Assembly: GCA_963845675.1 (NCBI GenBank)
Contig: CAWJSX010000001.1
Location: forward strand, 1,178,001 to 1,242,000
Direction of reading: 5' to 3'
DNA from: CAWJMD01 sp963845675
GTDB lineage: Bacteria; Actinomycetota; Actinomycetes; Actinomycetales; CAWJMD01
DNA: 64,000 nucleotides
Made by a program: the position numbers and the translations under genes. The notes under the pieces were generated by a model. That model worked only from the letters and a program-made list of their open reading frames with translations. It had not been told where the DNA came from and made no database searches. Shown piece after piece: positions 19,365 to 27,947 of the stretch (its first letter is position 1; each line of letters begins with the position of its first letter).

Positions 19365-20249
19365 TCACACCGGCGGTGCCGGGCGGCGACCGAGCGCGTC
19401 CAGCTCGCGCAGGCCGGGCGTCCCCTCGATCAGGCGCGTGAAGCTCACCTTCTCGCTGGCGAGGGTGGCCGCGACGAGGGCGACGAGGGCCAGCGCCCGG
19501 ACGACACGGCCGCCACGTCCCTGCGGCCCGGTGGCCGCCACCAGGTGCGCGCCCAGGGCGGCTCCCGCGGCGTTGGCCCCGCAGTCCCCCAGCATCGCCC
19601 GCTCACCGAGGTCGGGCGCCAGCAGTGGCAGGGCCGCACCGACCGCCGCACCCGCGAGCGGCGCCCCCGGCCCGCCGGAGAGGGCCGCGGGCGCGTGCGC
19701 GAGCACGATCTTCAGAACTCGTCCGGGACGCAGGTCCAGCAGGTTGAACAGGTTCGCGGCACCCGCGACGACGCCGCCTGCGACGGCCACGTCGGCGAGG
19801 TGCGCGAACGGACCCGTGTCCTCGTCCCGCTCCAGCATCAGCGCCGCGGAGGCCAGTCCGGCGGCGCCGATACCGAGGATCTTCAGAGCCCCGGTCGTCA
19901 GCTCGCCGTGGCGGAGGGCGCCCAGGTGACCCCGCAGCCCCTTCGCGGACCCCGTCTCGGTGAGGTCGTCGACGGCGCCGAACGCGGCCGCTCCGGCCGT
20001 GGCGACCACCGCTCCGGCGCGCACGCGGCCACCCACCCCGGGGGTGAGAGCCATCGCGGCCGCCGCTCCGGCCGCCCAGGCGGGTCCCTCGGCGAGCGTG
20101 ACCGTCTCACCACGGTGGTTCGTGCGCTCCCACGTGTCCGCTCCTCCAGGGGCCCGGTACCGAGCCAGCCAGGCGGAGGCCGCCCCGGCGGCCGCCAGGA
20201 GCACCGGGGTCAACGCTCCTGCTCGACCCGACGCCGTGTGCGGCGTCAC
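19365..20249 (-). CDS. Short MraY/WecA-like (PNPT) membrane protein
   Basis: A 294-residue integral membrane protein related to polyprenyl-phosphate N-acetylhexosamine-1-phosphate transferases. Recognisable motifs are FGAVDDLTETGSAKGLRGHL (the DD and the S-x-GLRG element), NLFNLLDLRPGRVLK (equivalent of N-x2-N-x2-DG) and MLGDCGANAAGAALG (equivalent of MGDxGS). The C-terminal His-rich substrate motif of MraY (HHHxE) is not seen; the region reads SEKVSFTRLIEGTPGL instead. It is shorter than typical MraY (~360). ATG 20249 overlaps the steB stop. Whether it is catalytically active is uncertain. Confidence 0.75.
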   Translation of the reverse strand: MTPHTASGRAGALTPVLLAAAGAASAWLARYRAPGGADTWERTNHRGETVTLAEGPAWAAGAAAAMALTPGVGGRVRAGAVVATAGAAAFGAVDDLTETGSAKGLRGHLGALRHGELTTGALKILGIGAAGLASAALMLERDEDTGPFAHLADVAVAGGVVAGAANLFNLLDLRPGRVLKIVLAHAPAALSGGPGAPLAGAAVGAALPLLAPDLGERAMLGDCGANAAGAALGAHLVAATGPQGRGGRVVRALALVALVAATLASEKVSFTRLIEGTPGLRELDALGRRPAPPV

Positions 20250-21250
20250 CCGTCGGTTCCCGTGGGGGCCGGCGCCACCGTCGAGTCCTGCGTCGCCGGT
20301 GTCGGCACCGGCGGCAGGACGCTGCTCGCGTCCGGCCCGACGCCGTAGTGGCCGACACCGCCCGCGGTCTGCTCCAGCAGCGCCAGGACGCCGGCGAGAC
20401 GGCCGAGAGGCTTCTCCAGCACGTCCACGCTCGAGACCTCGCCGGCCGCGTCGGCGTCCGCACGCAGGGCGGAGATCACGCCGGCCGCGTCGGTGTCCGC
20501 CGAGGTCGGACCCAACACCACGGCGCCGGCCGAGGCCTGGTCGGCGGCGACCGCCAGAGCGATGGTCGACTCGATGTCGGCCTCTGACCAGCCCTCGTCG
20601 CCGGCGCCGGCCGTGTCCGCGGGGGCACCGGTCACCACGACGGCCAGGTCTGCCCGGCGTGTCCCGTCCTCGGTGACGGTGACGAGCTCCGCCGCGATCA
20701 GGGCGTCCAGCACCTCGATGCCGTCGCTGTCGCGCTCACCGCCGTTGCTGGACAGGACCGCGCGGGTCAACAGCGCCGCCATCTGCTCGGCAGGGCTCCC
20801 GTCGGCCAGCTGGCCCGGAAGCAGGTACTGCAGCAACCCGTCCGCCACGTCGGCGCGCGCCGACCCCTGCGCCGGGTCGGTCCAGCCGGGTTGCACCGCG
20901 ACCGTGGACGCCACGGTCGCCCCGGACTCGGTCAGCTCAGCGGTGAGCTCGTCGACGTCGGCGCCGACCGCCCCGGGCAGGGTGATGACGGACACCGCGC
21001 GGTCGGCCAGCGTGCCGGGGACGACAGCGCCCGAGAGGGCGGTGATCGCCTCCTCACGCCGGAGCAGGGCCGCGTCACGGTTCTCGACCGCCTGCTGCAG
21101 CGCCTCCTTGTCGTCGCGTAGCCCCTGCACCTGGCTGGTGAGGGTGTCGCCGATGGACTCCTTGAGCGGGCCGGCGCCGAGGACGACGCCGATGGCGAGC
21201 GCCATGAACACCGACACCAGGGAGACCAGGTGGTAGCGGAAGTCGATCAC
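20246..21250 (-). CDS. steB: SteB/MctB-like envelope protein (copper transporter family)
   Basis: A 334-residue protein starting VIDFRYHLVSLVSVFMALAIGVVLGAGPL, the invariant N-terminal membrane helix of the MctB family. It is followed by a coiled coil (SIGDTLTSQVQGLRDDKEALQQAVENRDAALLRREE) and an extracytoplasmic alpha/beta domain, ending in a Pro/Thr-rich tail. In mycobacteria the homologue was described as a copper transport protein; in corynebacteria the pair SteA-SteB was linked to cell separation and peptidoglycan hydrolase regulation. GTG start at 21250. Its position directly after steA supports the second view. Confidence 0.85.
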   Translation of the reverse strand: MIDFRYHLVSLVSVFMALAIGVVLGAGPLKESIGDTLTSQVQGLRDDKEALQQAVENRDAALLRREEAITALSGAVVPGTLADRAVSVITLPGAVGADVDELTAELTESGATVASTVAVQPGWTDPAQGSARADVADGLLQYLLPGQLADGSPAEQMAALLTRAVLSSNGGERDSDGIEVLDALIAAELVTVTEDGTRRADLAVVVTGAPADTAGAGDEGWSEADIESTIALAVAADQASAGAVVLGPTSADTDAAGVISALRADADAAGEVSSVDVLEKPLGRLAGVLALLEQTAGGVGHYGVGPDASSVLPPVPTPATQDSTVAPAPTGTDG

Positions 21251-21317
21251 CGTGAGGCCGTCCTCTTCAGGGGGGTCAGGTCGTGCTGGTGGGAGCGCGT
21301 CGGACGGTGGACGACCA

Positions 21318-22524
21318 TCAGCCGCCACCCAGGTCGCGGAACCAGTCCGCGACCACGGTGAAGGCATCGTCCGCCCAGCCGGCAGCGATCGCGAAGAAGG
21401 CCTGGCCACCGCTCGTCGACGCCAGCGCGATGCCGAGTGCGGCCAGGCCGGCGACCACCAGCACGGCGAGCTGCAGGTTGGAGATGCGCTGGCGGTACAG
21501 GCGCGAGACGCCCTTGGCGTCCACGAGCTTGCCGCCCACGCGCAGTCGGGTCAGGAACGTGCTGGCCATGCCGGCGCGGCCCTTGTCGAGGAACTCCACC
21601 AGCGTGACGTGGGAACCGACCGCGACGATCAGCTCGGCGCCCTTGTCGTCGGACAGGAGCATCGCGATGTCCTCGCTCGTTCCGGCCGCCGGGAAGACGA
21701 CCGGGTCCACCCCCAGCGCCACCACGCGTTCGAGGCCGGGCGCGGTCCCGTCCCGGTAGGCGTGGACGACGATCTCGGCACCGCTCATCAGCGTCGCGTC
21801 CGAGACGGAGTCCATGTCGCCGACGACGATGTCCGGCTTGTACCCGGCCTCCAGGATGGCGTCGGCGCCACCGTCGACGCCGATCATCACCGGGCGGTAC
21901 TCGCGGATGTAGGGCCGCAGCGTGGCCAGGTCCTCCTTGTAGTGGTACCCGCGCACGACGATGAGGGCCTGGCGACCTTCCATGTCGGTGGCGATGTCGG
22001 GGACGCCGACGCCGTCGAGGAGCAGGTCGCGCTCCTTGCGGAGGTACTCCATCGTGTTCGCCGCGAACGACTCGAGCTGGACGGCCAGGCCCGCCCGGGC
22101 CTCCTGCTGGGACACCTCGACCGTGTCCTCGTTCTGCTCGACGCCCTCCGCGAGCAGGCGGTCGTGGTGGTGCAGGTCGAGCACGCGGTGACCGTCCACC
22201 CGGATGGCTCTGGCCGTCGTGGATCGTCGTCATCACGGACTTGCCCACGCCGTCGACGAGCGGGATCCCGGCCTCGAGGATGATCTGGGGCCCCATGTTC
22301 GGGTAGCGCCCGGATGTGCTCGCCGACGCGTTGACGATCGCGGAGGGCCGGCACGCGACGAGGGACTCCGCGGCGATGCGGTCGATGTCCTTGTGGTCGA
22401 TGACCGCGATCTCGCCGGGTTTCAGCCGCTTCGCGAGGTCCTTCGTGCGCTTGTCGACGCGGGCGGTGCCGACGGCCCCGGGCAGGGCGACCGGAGGCTT
22501 GCGACGCAGCTGGAGTCTTCTCAT
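21318..22524 (-). CDS. steA: SteA-like cytokinetic protein with TPK-like fold, frameshifted
   Basis: About 401 residues. The N-terminal part (MRRLQLRRKPPVALPG ... KPGEIAVIDHKDIDR) is followed by a thiamin-pyrophosphokinase-like domain with MIGVDGGADAILEAGYKPDIVVGDMDSVSD, and a single C-terminal TM helix LAVLVVAGLAALGIALAS. Thiamin kinase activity is unlikely; the family is known as SteA, partner of SteB. The start ATG 22524 follows GAGGGCG. A one-base insertion near 22208 splits HDGQS from IRVDGHRVLD; both pieces are intact on either side. It is 58 bp from recN. Confidence 0.85.
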
Positions 22525-22582
22525 GGCGCCCTCATGCTCCCACGGTGCGACGGCCGGACGGGTCGCAGGCACGCCCGTCGGG

Positions 22583-24286
22583 CTAGAGCTGCGCCTGGGC
22601 CAGCAGCTCGGCCGCGTGGGCCCGTGCCGTGTCGGAGTCCTCCTGCCCGGCGAGCATGCGAGCCAGCTCGCGCACGCGGTCCTCGCCGTCGACCGTGGTC
22701 ACGTCGCTCTGCGTCACCCGGCCGTCGTCGGACTTCACCACGACCAGGTGGCGGTCTGCGAACGCTGCCACCTGCGCCAGGTGCGTGACGACCACGACCT
22801 GGGCCGACTCGGCGAGGGTCGCCAGGCGCCGGCCGATCTCGACCGCGGCCTTGCCGCCCACTCCGGCGTCGACCTCGTCGAACACGAAGGTCGGAACGGG
22901 GTCGAGGCCCGCGATCGCCACCTCGAGGGCGAGCATCACGCGCGACAGCTCCCCGCCTGACGCGCCACGCGACAGCGGGCGCTCGGGAGCTCCCGAGTGC
23001 GGGGCGAGCAGCAGGGCGACGTCGTCCGCGCCGTGTGGCCCGCGTTCGCGGGGCCGTACGTCGACCGTCAGCCGGGCGCCGGACATCGCCAGGTGCCCCA
23101 GCTCCGCGGCTACCGCCTCGGAGAGCCGGCGACCCGCGGCGGTCCGCGCGGCCGTGAGGTCCTCGGCCAGGCGGGTCAGCTCGGCGTCGAGCCGGGCGTG
23201 CTCAGCCCGCAGACCCTCGACGCGGTCGTCGTCGCCGTCGAGCTCGTGCAGCCGCGTAGCGGCCTGCTGGGACCACGCCAGCACCGCGTCCACGTCCTCG
23301 CCGTAGCGGCGCGTGAGCGTCGTCAGCTCGGCGCGGCGCTCGTGCACGGTGGACAGACCGGCGGGGTCGGCGTCGACACCAGCCAGGTAGGTCGCCAGCT
23401 CGGCCGCGACATCGCCTGCCAGGTAACCGATCTCGGCGAGGCGGGATGCCAGGGCCCCGAGCGTCCCGTCGAACGCGGCTGCCCCCTCGACCTCGCGGCG
23501 GGCCGACTCGACGAGCTGCAGCACGTCGGGAACCGGCTGCATCGCGTCCTCCTCGCCGACCAGGTGGGCGTGGGCGGACGACGCTGCCCGGCGAAGCTCT
23601 TCCGCGTGCTCGAGCCGCTGCGAGAGGGCCTTGAGCTCGTGGTCCTCGCCCGGCTGGGGGTCGACGGCCTCGATCTCCTCCAGACCGGTCCGCAACAGCC
23701 CGGCCTGCTCGCGACGGGCCGCCGCCTGCCCGGTGATCAGGGTGAGCTCGCCGTCGACGGCGCTGAAGCGCTCCCACGCCGTGAGGTAGGCGGTCAGCGG
23801 CCGCTCGACGCCCTCGCCCCCGAAGCGGTCGACGAGCTGGCGTTGCCGCTCCGGCGACCTCAGCAGGATCTGCTCAGACTGGCCGTGGACCGCGACCAGG
23901 TCGTCGGCGAGGTCGGCGAGGGTGGCCACGGGGACTGCACGGCCGCCGAGGTGGGCTCGGCCCCGGCCGTTCGCCCCGACCGTGCGGCTGACGATCAGCT
24001 CGCCGCGCCCGTCCGGCAGCGGATCGAGGTCGGCGCCTGCCTCCTCGGCGCGGACCGCGACCGGCCCGTCCCGTGGCACGACGAACCGCCCCTCGACGCC
24101 CGCGGTCGACTCCCCCGCTCGCACGGCGCCGGTGTCGGACCGCCCGCCGAGCAGCAGGCCGAGGCCGGTCACGACCATCGTCTTGCCGGCCCCGGTCTCG
24201 CCCGTGACGACGGTCAGGCCCGGGCTGAACTCGAGCACCGCCTCGCTGATCACCCCGAGCCCGCGTAGCCGCATCTCCTCGATCAC
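22583..24286 (-). CDS. recN: DNA repair protein RecN
   Basis: An SMC-like ATPase of 567 residues acting in double-strand-break repair. The N-terminal LRGLGVISEAVLEFSPGLTVVTGETGAGKTMVV carries Walker A (GETGAGKT). Long coiled-coil-forming, Glu/Arg/Ala-rich segments fill the middle (about 150-370). The C-terminal signature is RGASGGELSRVMLALE, followed by Walker B FVFDEVDAGVGG and VVVTHLAQVAAFAD. GTG 24286 is chosen (10 bases after the nadK stop); ATG 24277 is the alternative. Part of the tlyA-nadK-recN block. Confidence 0.96.
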   Translation of the reverse strand: MIEEMRLRGLGVISEAVLEFSPGLTVVTGETGAGKTMVVTGLGLLLGGRSDTGAVRAGESTAGVEGRFVVPRDGPVAVRAEEAGADLDPLPDGRGELIVSRTVGANGRGRAHLGGRAVPVATLADLADDLVAVHGQSEQILLRSPERQRQLVDRFGGEGVERPLTAYLTAWERFSAVDGELTLITGQAAARREQAGLLRTGLEEIEAVDPQPGEDHELKALSQRLEHAEELRRAASSAHAHLVGEEDAMQPVPDVLQLVESARREVEGAAAFDGTLGALASRLAEIGYLAGDVAAELATYLAGVDADPAGLSTVHERRAELTTLTRRYGEDVDAVLAWSQQAATRLHELDGDDDRVEGLRAEHARLDAELTRLAEDLTAARTAAGRRLSEAVAAELGHLAMSGARLTVDVRPRERGPHGADDVALLLAPHSGAPERPLSRGASGGELSRVMLALEVAIAGLDPVPTFVFDEVDAGVGGKAAVEIGRRLATLAESAQVVVVTHLAQVAAFADRHLVVVKSDDGRVTQSDVTTVDGEDRVRELARMLAGQEDSDTARAHAAELLAQAQL

Positions 24287-24296
24287 CGCGTCACGC

Positions 24297-25259
24297 TCAT
24301 CGCTCGGCCGGGCCGCGCCAGCCGGTGACCGGCAGCCGGAACTTGGCCACCAGCCGGTCCGTGAACGGCGCCGTGGTGAGGCGCGCGAGCCGCACCGGCT
24401 CCTCCGAGCGACGCACCTCGATGCGCGCACCTGGCGGCAGCTCGACCGTTCTGCGCCCGTCGCACCACAGCACCCCGGACGACGCCCGGTCGAGGACCTC
24501 GACGGCCAGCACCGACGTCGGCGCCACGACGAGCGGGCGCGCGAACAGCGCGTGCGCCGAGATGGGCACCATCAGGAGCGCCTCGACCTCGGGCCAGACC
24601 ACCGGCCCACCGGCCGAGAAGGCGTAGGCCGTCGACCCGGTGGGCGTGGCCATCACCACGCCGTCGCAGCCCACCGTCGACACGGGGCGACCGTCGACCT
24701 CGGTGACGACCTCGAGCATCCGCTGGCGGCTGGACTTCTCCACGCTGGCCTCGTTCACGGCCCAGGTGCGCGTGAGCTCCTCGCCGCGGACGGTGACGCG
24801 CACGTCGATCGTCATGCGCTCCTCGACCACGTAGTCGCGTGCCGCGAGCCGGTGGACCGCCTCGGCGAGATCCTCCCGCTCGCTCTCGGCGAGGAAGCCG
24901 ACGTGACCGAGGTTGACTCCCAGCAGCGGGGCGGGGTGGCCGCGCACGAGTTCCGCGGCGCGCAGGATCGTCCCGTCGCCGCCGAGCACGATGACGAGCT
25001 CCGCGTCCCGGACGGCCTGTGTCGGGTCGTCCACCGACCGTGTGGACGCCGGGGCACCCGGGATCGCGTCCGCTTCGTCGGCCAGCATCGTCGGTGAGAA
25101 GCCGACCTCGACGAGCCGGTGCAGCAGCTCGGTGGTGGCGTGCACGGCCTCCGGACGTCCCGTGTGCGTGAGCACCAGGACGCTGCGTTCGGTCCGGGAC
25201 CGGCCGTGCTCGTGTCCCGCGCGCTCCGGATCGACGCCACCCGACACGACCCGGATCAC
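24297..25259 (-). CDS. nadK: NAD kinase
   Basis: Phosphorylates NAD to NADP; 320 residues. The catalytic GGDG motif is in VIVLGGDGTILRAAEL, and the NAD-binding region is GVNLGHVGFLAES. VNEASVEK and CDGVVMATPTGSTAYAFSAGGPVV match the family's conserved blocks. The N-terminal ~25 residues (ERAGHEHGRSRTERS) are a polar extension. GTG 25259 overlaps the tlyA stop (GTGA), so translation is coupled. Confidence 0.97.
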   Translation of the reverse strand: MIRVVSGGVDPERAGHEHGRSRTERSVLVLTHTGRPEAVHATTELLHRLVEVGFSPTMLADEADAIPGAPASTRSVDDPTQAVRDAELVIVLGGDGTILRAAELVRGHPAPLLGVNLGHVGFLAESEREDLAEAVHRLAARDYVVEERMTIDVRVTVRGEELTRTWAVNEASVEKSSRQRMLEVVTEVDGRPVSTVGCDGVVMATPTGSTAYAFSAGGPVVWPEVEALLMVPISAHALFARPLVVAPTSVLAVEVLDRASSGVLWCDGRRTVELPPGARIEVRRSEEPVRLARLTTAPFTDRLVAKFRLPVTGWRGPAER

Positions 25260-26089
25260 CGGCTCGCCCCCTGCGGCCCGGTCTCGACCGCCGCCGTGAC
25301 CCGCTCGACGAGCTCCTCGGGCCCGAAACCCTGGATCGCGGACGTGTCACGCCTCAGCCACAGGAAGAACTCGACGTTGCCGCTCGGGCCGGGCAGCGGG
25401 CTCGCCTGCACACCCCGCACCCCGAGGCCCAGGGCGCGTCCCGCCTCCGCCACCGCGACGACGGCGTCACGCCGGTGGACGGGGTCGCGCACGACACCAC
25501 CGGACCCGAGCCTCGCGCGACCCACCTCGAACTGCGGCTTCACCATCAGCACGAGGTCGGCGTCGGGTGCGCTGCAGGCGACGAGCGGCTCCAGCAGCAG
25601 CGTCAGCGAGATGAAGGACAGGTCACCCACGACGAGGCCGGGGGCGGGAGCCACGTCGGCAGGCTGCAGCGTCCGCACGTTCGTGCGGTCGAGGACGGTG
25701 ACGCGCGAGTCGCTGCGCAGCGACCACGCCAGCTGTCCGTAGCCGACGTCGACCGCGACGACGTGCTCGGCTCCCCGGCGCAGCAGGACGTCGGTGAACC
25801 CTCCGGTCGACGCCCCAGCGTCCAGGCACCGTCGTCCGTCGACCACGACGTCGGGGAAGGCGTCGAGCGCGCCGACGAGCTTGTGCGCCCCTCGGCTGAC
25901 GTAGTCCGGTCCCGAGGGCGCCTCAGATACGACGATCGGCGCCGCCGTCTCGACCTGCGTGGCCGACTTGACCGCGGTGCGTCCGCTCACGCTGACGCGT
26001 CCGCCGTCGACCAGCTCGGCGGCGTGCTGGCGCGACCGGGCCAGTCCACGACGGACCAGCTCGGCATCGAGTCGCACGCGGCGGGGCAC
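25256..26089 (-). CDS. tlyA: TlyA-family 23S/16S rRNA 2'-O-methyltransferase
   Basis: 277 residues. It has an N-terminal S4-like RNA-binding domain (RVRLDAELVRRGLARSRQHAAELVDGGRVSVSG) and a Rossmann methyltransferase domain with the SAM motif CLDAGASTGGFTDVLLRRGA. VDVGYGQLAW, GDLSFISL and LVMVKPQFEVGR (catalytic Lys) follow. In mycobacteria TlyA adds 2'-O-methyl groups to 16S and 23S rRNA and its loss gives capreomycin resistance. GTG start at 26089, with GAAGG nine bases upstream inside the preceding gene's last codons. Confidence 0.95.
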   Translation of the reverse strand: MPRRVRLDAELVRRGLARSRQHAAELVDGGRVSVSGRTAVKSATQVETAAPIVVSEAPSGPDYVSRGAHKLVGALDAFPDVVVDGRRCLDAGASTGGFTDVLLRRGAEHVVAVDVGYGQLAWSLRSDSRVTVLDRTNVRTLQPADVAPAPGLVVGDLSFISLTLLLEPLVACSAPDADLVLMVKPQFEVGRARLGSGGVVRDPVHRRDAVVAVAEAGRALGLGVRGVQASPLPGPSGNVEFFLWLRRDTSAIQGFGPEELVERVTAAVETGPQGASR

Positions 26090-26093
26090 ACCG

Positions 26094-26330
26094 TCAGCCT
26101 TCGGTGGACGACAGCCGCTGCTGCAGCGCCTCGTGGATCTCGGCCAGCACCGGCAGCTGCGCGGCCGGGTCGACCTCGTCGTCGAGGCCCGACAGCCGCG
26201 CGAGGACGGCGTCGACGGACGCGTCTCCGGTGAGCTCGAGGTCGCCCGCGCCTGTCGGAGACTGGGCATGCGGACGCTGCGGCTCGCGGTGTGGCAGGTC
26301 GCGCGCGGGCGTCGAGGTCGGCTCACTCAC
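26094..26330 (-). CDS. Small hypothetical protein upstream of tlyA
   Basis: 78 residues. The first ~30 are polar and probably disordered; the rest forms an amphipathic helix-turn (DASVDAVLARLSGLDDEVDPAAQLPVLAEIHEALQQRLSS). No known function. A small ORF at this exact place (between the HAD phosphatase and tlyA) is common in actinobacteria. It overlaps the upstream gene by 8 bases, ends 5 bases before the tlyA start, and carries the tlyA ribosome-binding site. Confidence 0.75.
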   Translation of the reverse strand: MSEPTSTPARDLPHREPQRPHAQSPTGAGDLELTGDASVDAVLARLSGLDDEVDPAAQLPVLAEIHEALQQRLSSTEG

Positions 26331-26892
26331 CGGTCGTCTTCTTCGCGGTCGTCCTCTTCGCGGTCGTCCTCTTCGCGGTCGTCCTCTTCGCGGTCGTCCT
26401 CTTCGCCGGCGTCTTCTTCGCCGTCGCCGTCTTCGCGGACGTGTTCTCGGCAGTCGCCCCCGTCGCGGACGCCGTCTTCCCGGACGCCTTCTTCGCGGCG
26501 GGCTTCTGCGGCGTCGTCGGCCTCACCGTCGGTGCGGCCGACGGCGCGGACGCGGTGTGGGAGGCCGCGGGGTCCGCCAGAGCGGCCTCGATGTCCGCGA
26601 GGCGGCGACGCAGCACCTCGAGCTCGGGAGCCGTGACGACGCCGACGGCGGCGACTCCCCGCTCGACCTCGGTGCGGACGATGTCGACGAGGACGCCCCG
26701 GTTGCTGCGGGCCGTCTCGATCAGGTCCTCGGCCAGGCCGGCGATCTGGACCGCCATGGTCGACGCGTTCGAGGGGATGCCGCTGACACCGCCCTGGGCG
26801 ACCAGCGCCTGGGCGACCTCACGCGCCTTGGCGGCCGTCGCCTCGGACAGCCCACTCGCCAGCTGGACGTACCCACGCAGACCTTCGAGCAT
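26323..26892 (-). CDS. Helical protein with Lys/Thr-rich repeat tail (phasin-like, uncertain)
   Basis: 189 residues. Residues 1-110 are Ala-rich amphipathic helices (MLEGLRGYVQLASGLSEATAAKAREVAQAL ... EVLRRRLADIEAALAD). Residues ~130-188 form a basic low-complexity tail ending in four KRTTA units plus KKTTGE, resembling histone-H1-like or AlgP-like tails. The start ATG 26892 has GGAGG five bases upstream. The helical part resembles phasin-type proteins, but no PHA genes are nearby; nucleoid binding through the tail is equally possible. I make no firm assignment. Confidence 0.65.
   Translation of the reverse strand: MLEGLRGYVQLASGLSEATAAKAREVAQALVAQGGVSGIPSNASTMAVQIAGLAEDLIETARSNRGVLVDIVRTEVERGVAAVGVVTAPELEVLRRRLADIEAALADPAASHTASAPSAAPTVRPTTPQKPAAKKASGKTASATGATAENTSAKTATAKKTPAKRTTAKRTTAKRTTAKRTTAKKTTGE
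26341..26400 (-). repeat. Four perfect 15-bp tandem repeats
   Basis: The unit cttcgcggtcgtcct (plus strand) is repeated four times without change. It encodes the KRTTA units in the tail of the overlapping gene. The preceding and following sequence holds degenerate versions, as expected for recent slippage expansion. Confidence 0.95.
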
Positions 26893-26918
26893 CTTTGCCT
26901 CCTTCGACGGGGGTCACG

Positions 26919-27938
26919 CTACCGCCCGGGTCCGTCCGGCACCGACCCGAGGCGACCGGTGTCGAACAGGGACGTCGGCGTGGAGACGTCGTGGCCCGCG
27001 TCCCGACGCGACCACACCAGCGCGAGCGCTGCCCGAGCCGTGTCGAGGGGGTCGGAGCCGTGGACCGCCACCCGCACACGGGAGCCGTCGGCCACGACCT
27101 CGGCGTCACCGCACACACCCCGCTCACCGGAGACGTCGGACCGCGGCACCGGCCGCTCGAGCTCGGCGAGGGTCCGCAGCACGTAGGTCGGTCGCTGGTG
27201 CGGAGGTGCGTCGCAGGCGTCGGCGAGGTCGTGGACGCCGGTGAGGACGAGCACGGTGTCCATGCCGGCCGCCCGCCCTCCCTCGATGTCGGTATCGAGC
27301 CGGTCGCCGAGGACCAGAGGCCTGTGCACCTCCAACCGCTGCGCTGCGTAGTCGACCGCCTCGCGGCGGGGCTTCCCGGCGACGATCGGGTCGACGTCCA
27401 CCGCAGCACGCACCGCCGCGACGAGGGTCCCGTTGCCGGGCGCGATGCCGCGGGCGGTCGGGATCGTCAGGTCGGTGTTCGTGGCGACCCAGAGCGCACC
27501 GGCCCGGATGGCGAACGTGGCCTCCGCCAGGTCTGACCAGCCGACCCCCGGGCCGTACCCCTGGACGACGGCGGCCGGTTCGTCGGTCGCGGACTCCACC
27601 GGGATCAGACCGGCTGCGCGCAGTGACGCGGCGACCCCCGGCCCGCCGACCGCCAGGACCCGCGTGCCCGGCCCGCAGCGGTCGGCGACCATCCGGGCGG
27701 CCACCTGCGCCGACGTCACCACGTCGTCGTCGGTCAGCTCGAGACCCAGCTCGCGCAGGTGCACGGCCACGTCACCCGCGGGCCGCCCGGCGTTGTTGGT
27801 CAGGTACGCGACCTTCAGCCCCGCGAGACGCGCGTCGGTCAGGGCCTCGATCGCGTCAGGGACCGCATCCGGACCCACGTAGACCACGCCGTCGAGGTCC
27901 GCGAGGAGAGCGTCGTAGGCGTCACGCAGTCTGGACAC
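26919..27938 (-). CDS. NagD-type HAD hydrolase
   Basis: A 339-residue HAD phosphatase. Motif I is LLADLDGVVYVGPDAVPDA, motif II is YLTNNAGRP, motif III Lys lies in IVAGKPRREAVDYAA, and motif IV is VLGDRLDTDIEGGRAAGMDTVLVLTG. The NagD family (with C2 cap) acts on small phosphorylated metabolites; substrates vary and cannot be read from sequence. About 80 extra residues follow the canonical fold. GTG start at 27938, nine bases after the TPR gene's corrected stop. Counterpart of Rv1692 in the same order (from memory). Confidence 0.9.
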   Translation of the reverse strand: MSRLRDAYDALLADLDGVVYVGPDAVPDAIEALTDARLAGLKVAYLTNNAGRPAGDVAVHLRELGLELTDDDVVTSAQVAARMVADRCGPGTRVLAVGGPGVAASLRAAGLIPVESATDEPAAVVQGYGPGVGWSDLAEATFAIRAGALWVATNTDLTIPTARGIAPGNGTLVAAVRAAVDVDPIVAGKPRREAVDYAAQRLEVHRPLVLGDRLDTDIEGGRAAGMDTVLVLTGVHDLADACDAPPHQRPTYVLRTLAELERPVPRSDVSGERGVCGDAEVVADGSRVRVAVHGSDPLDTARAALALVWSRRDAGHDVSTPTSLFDTGRLGSVPDGPGR

Positions 27939-27947
27939 CGGGCCTCG

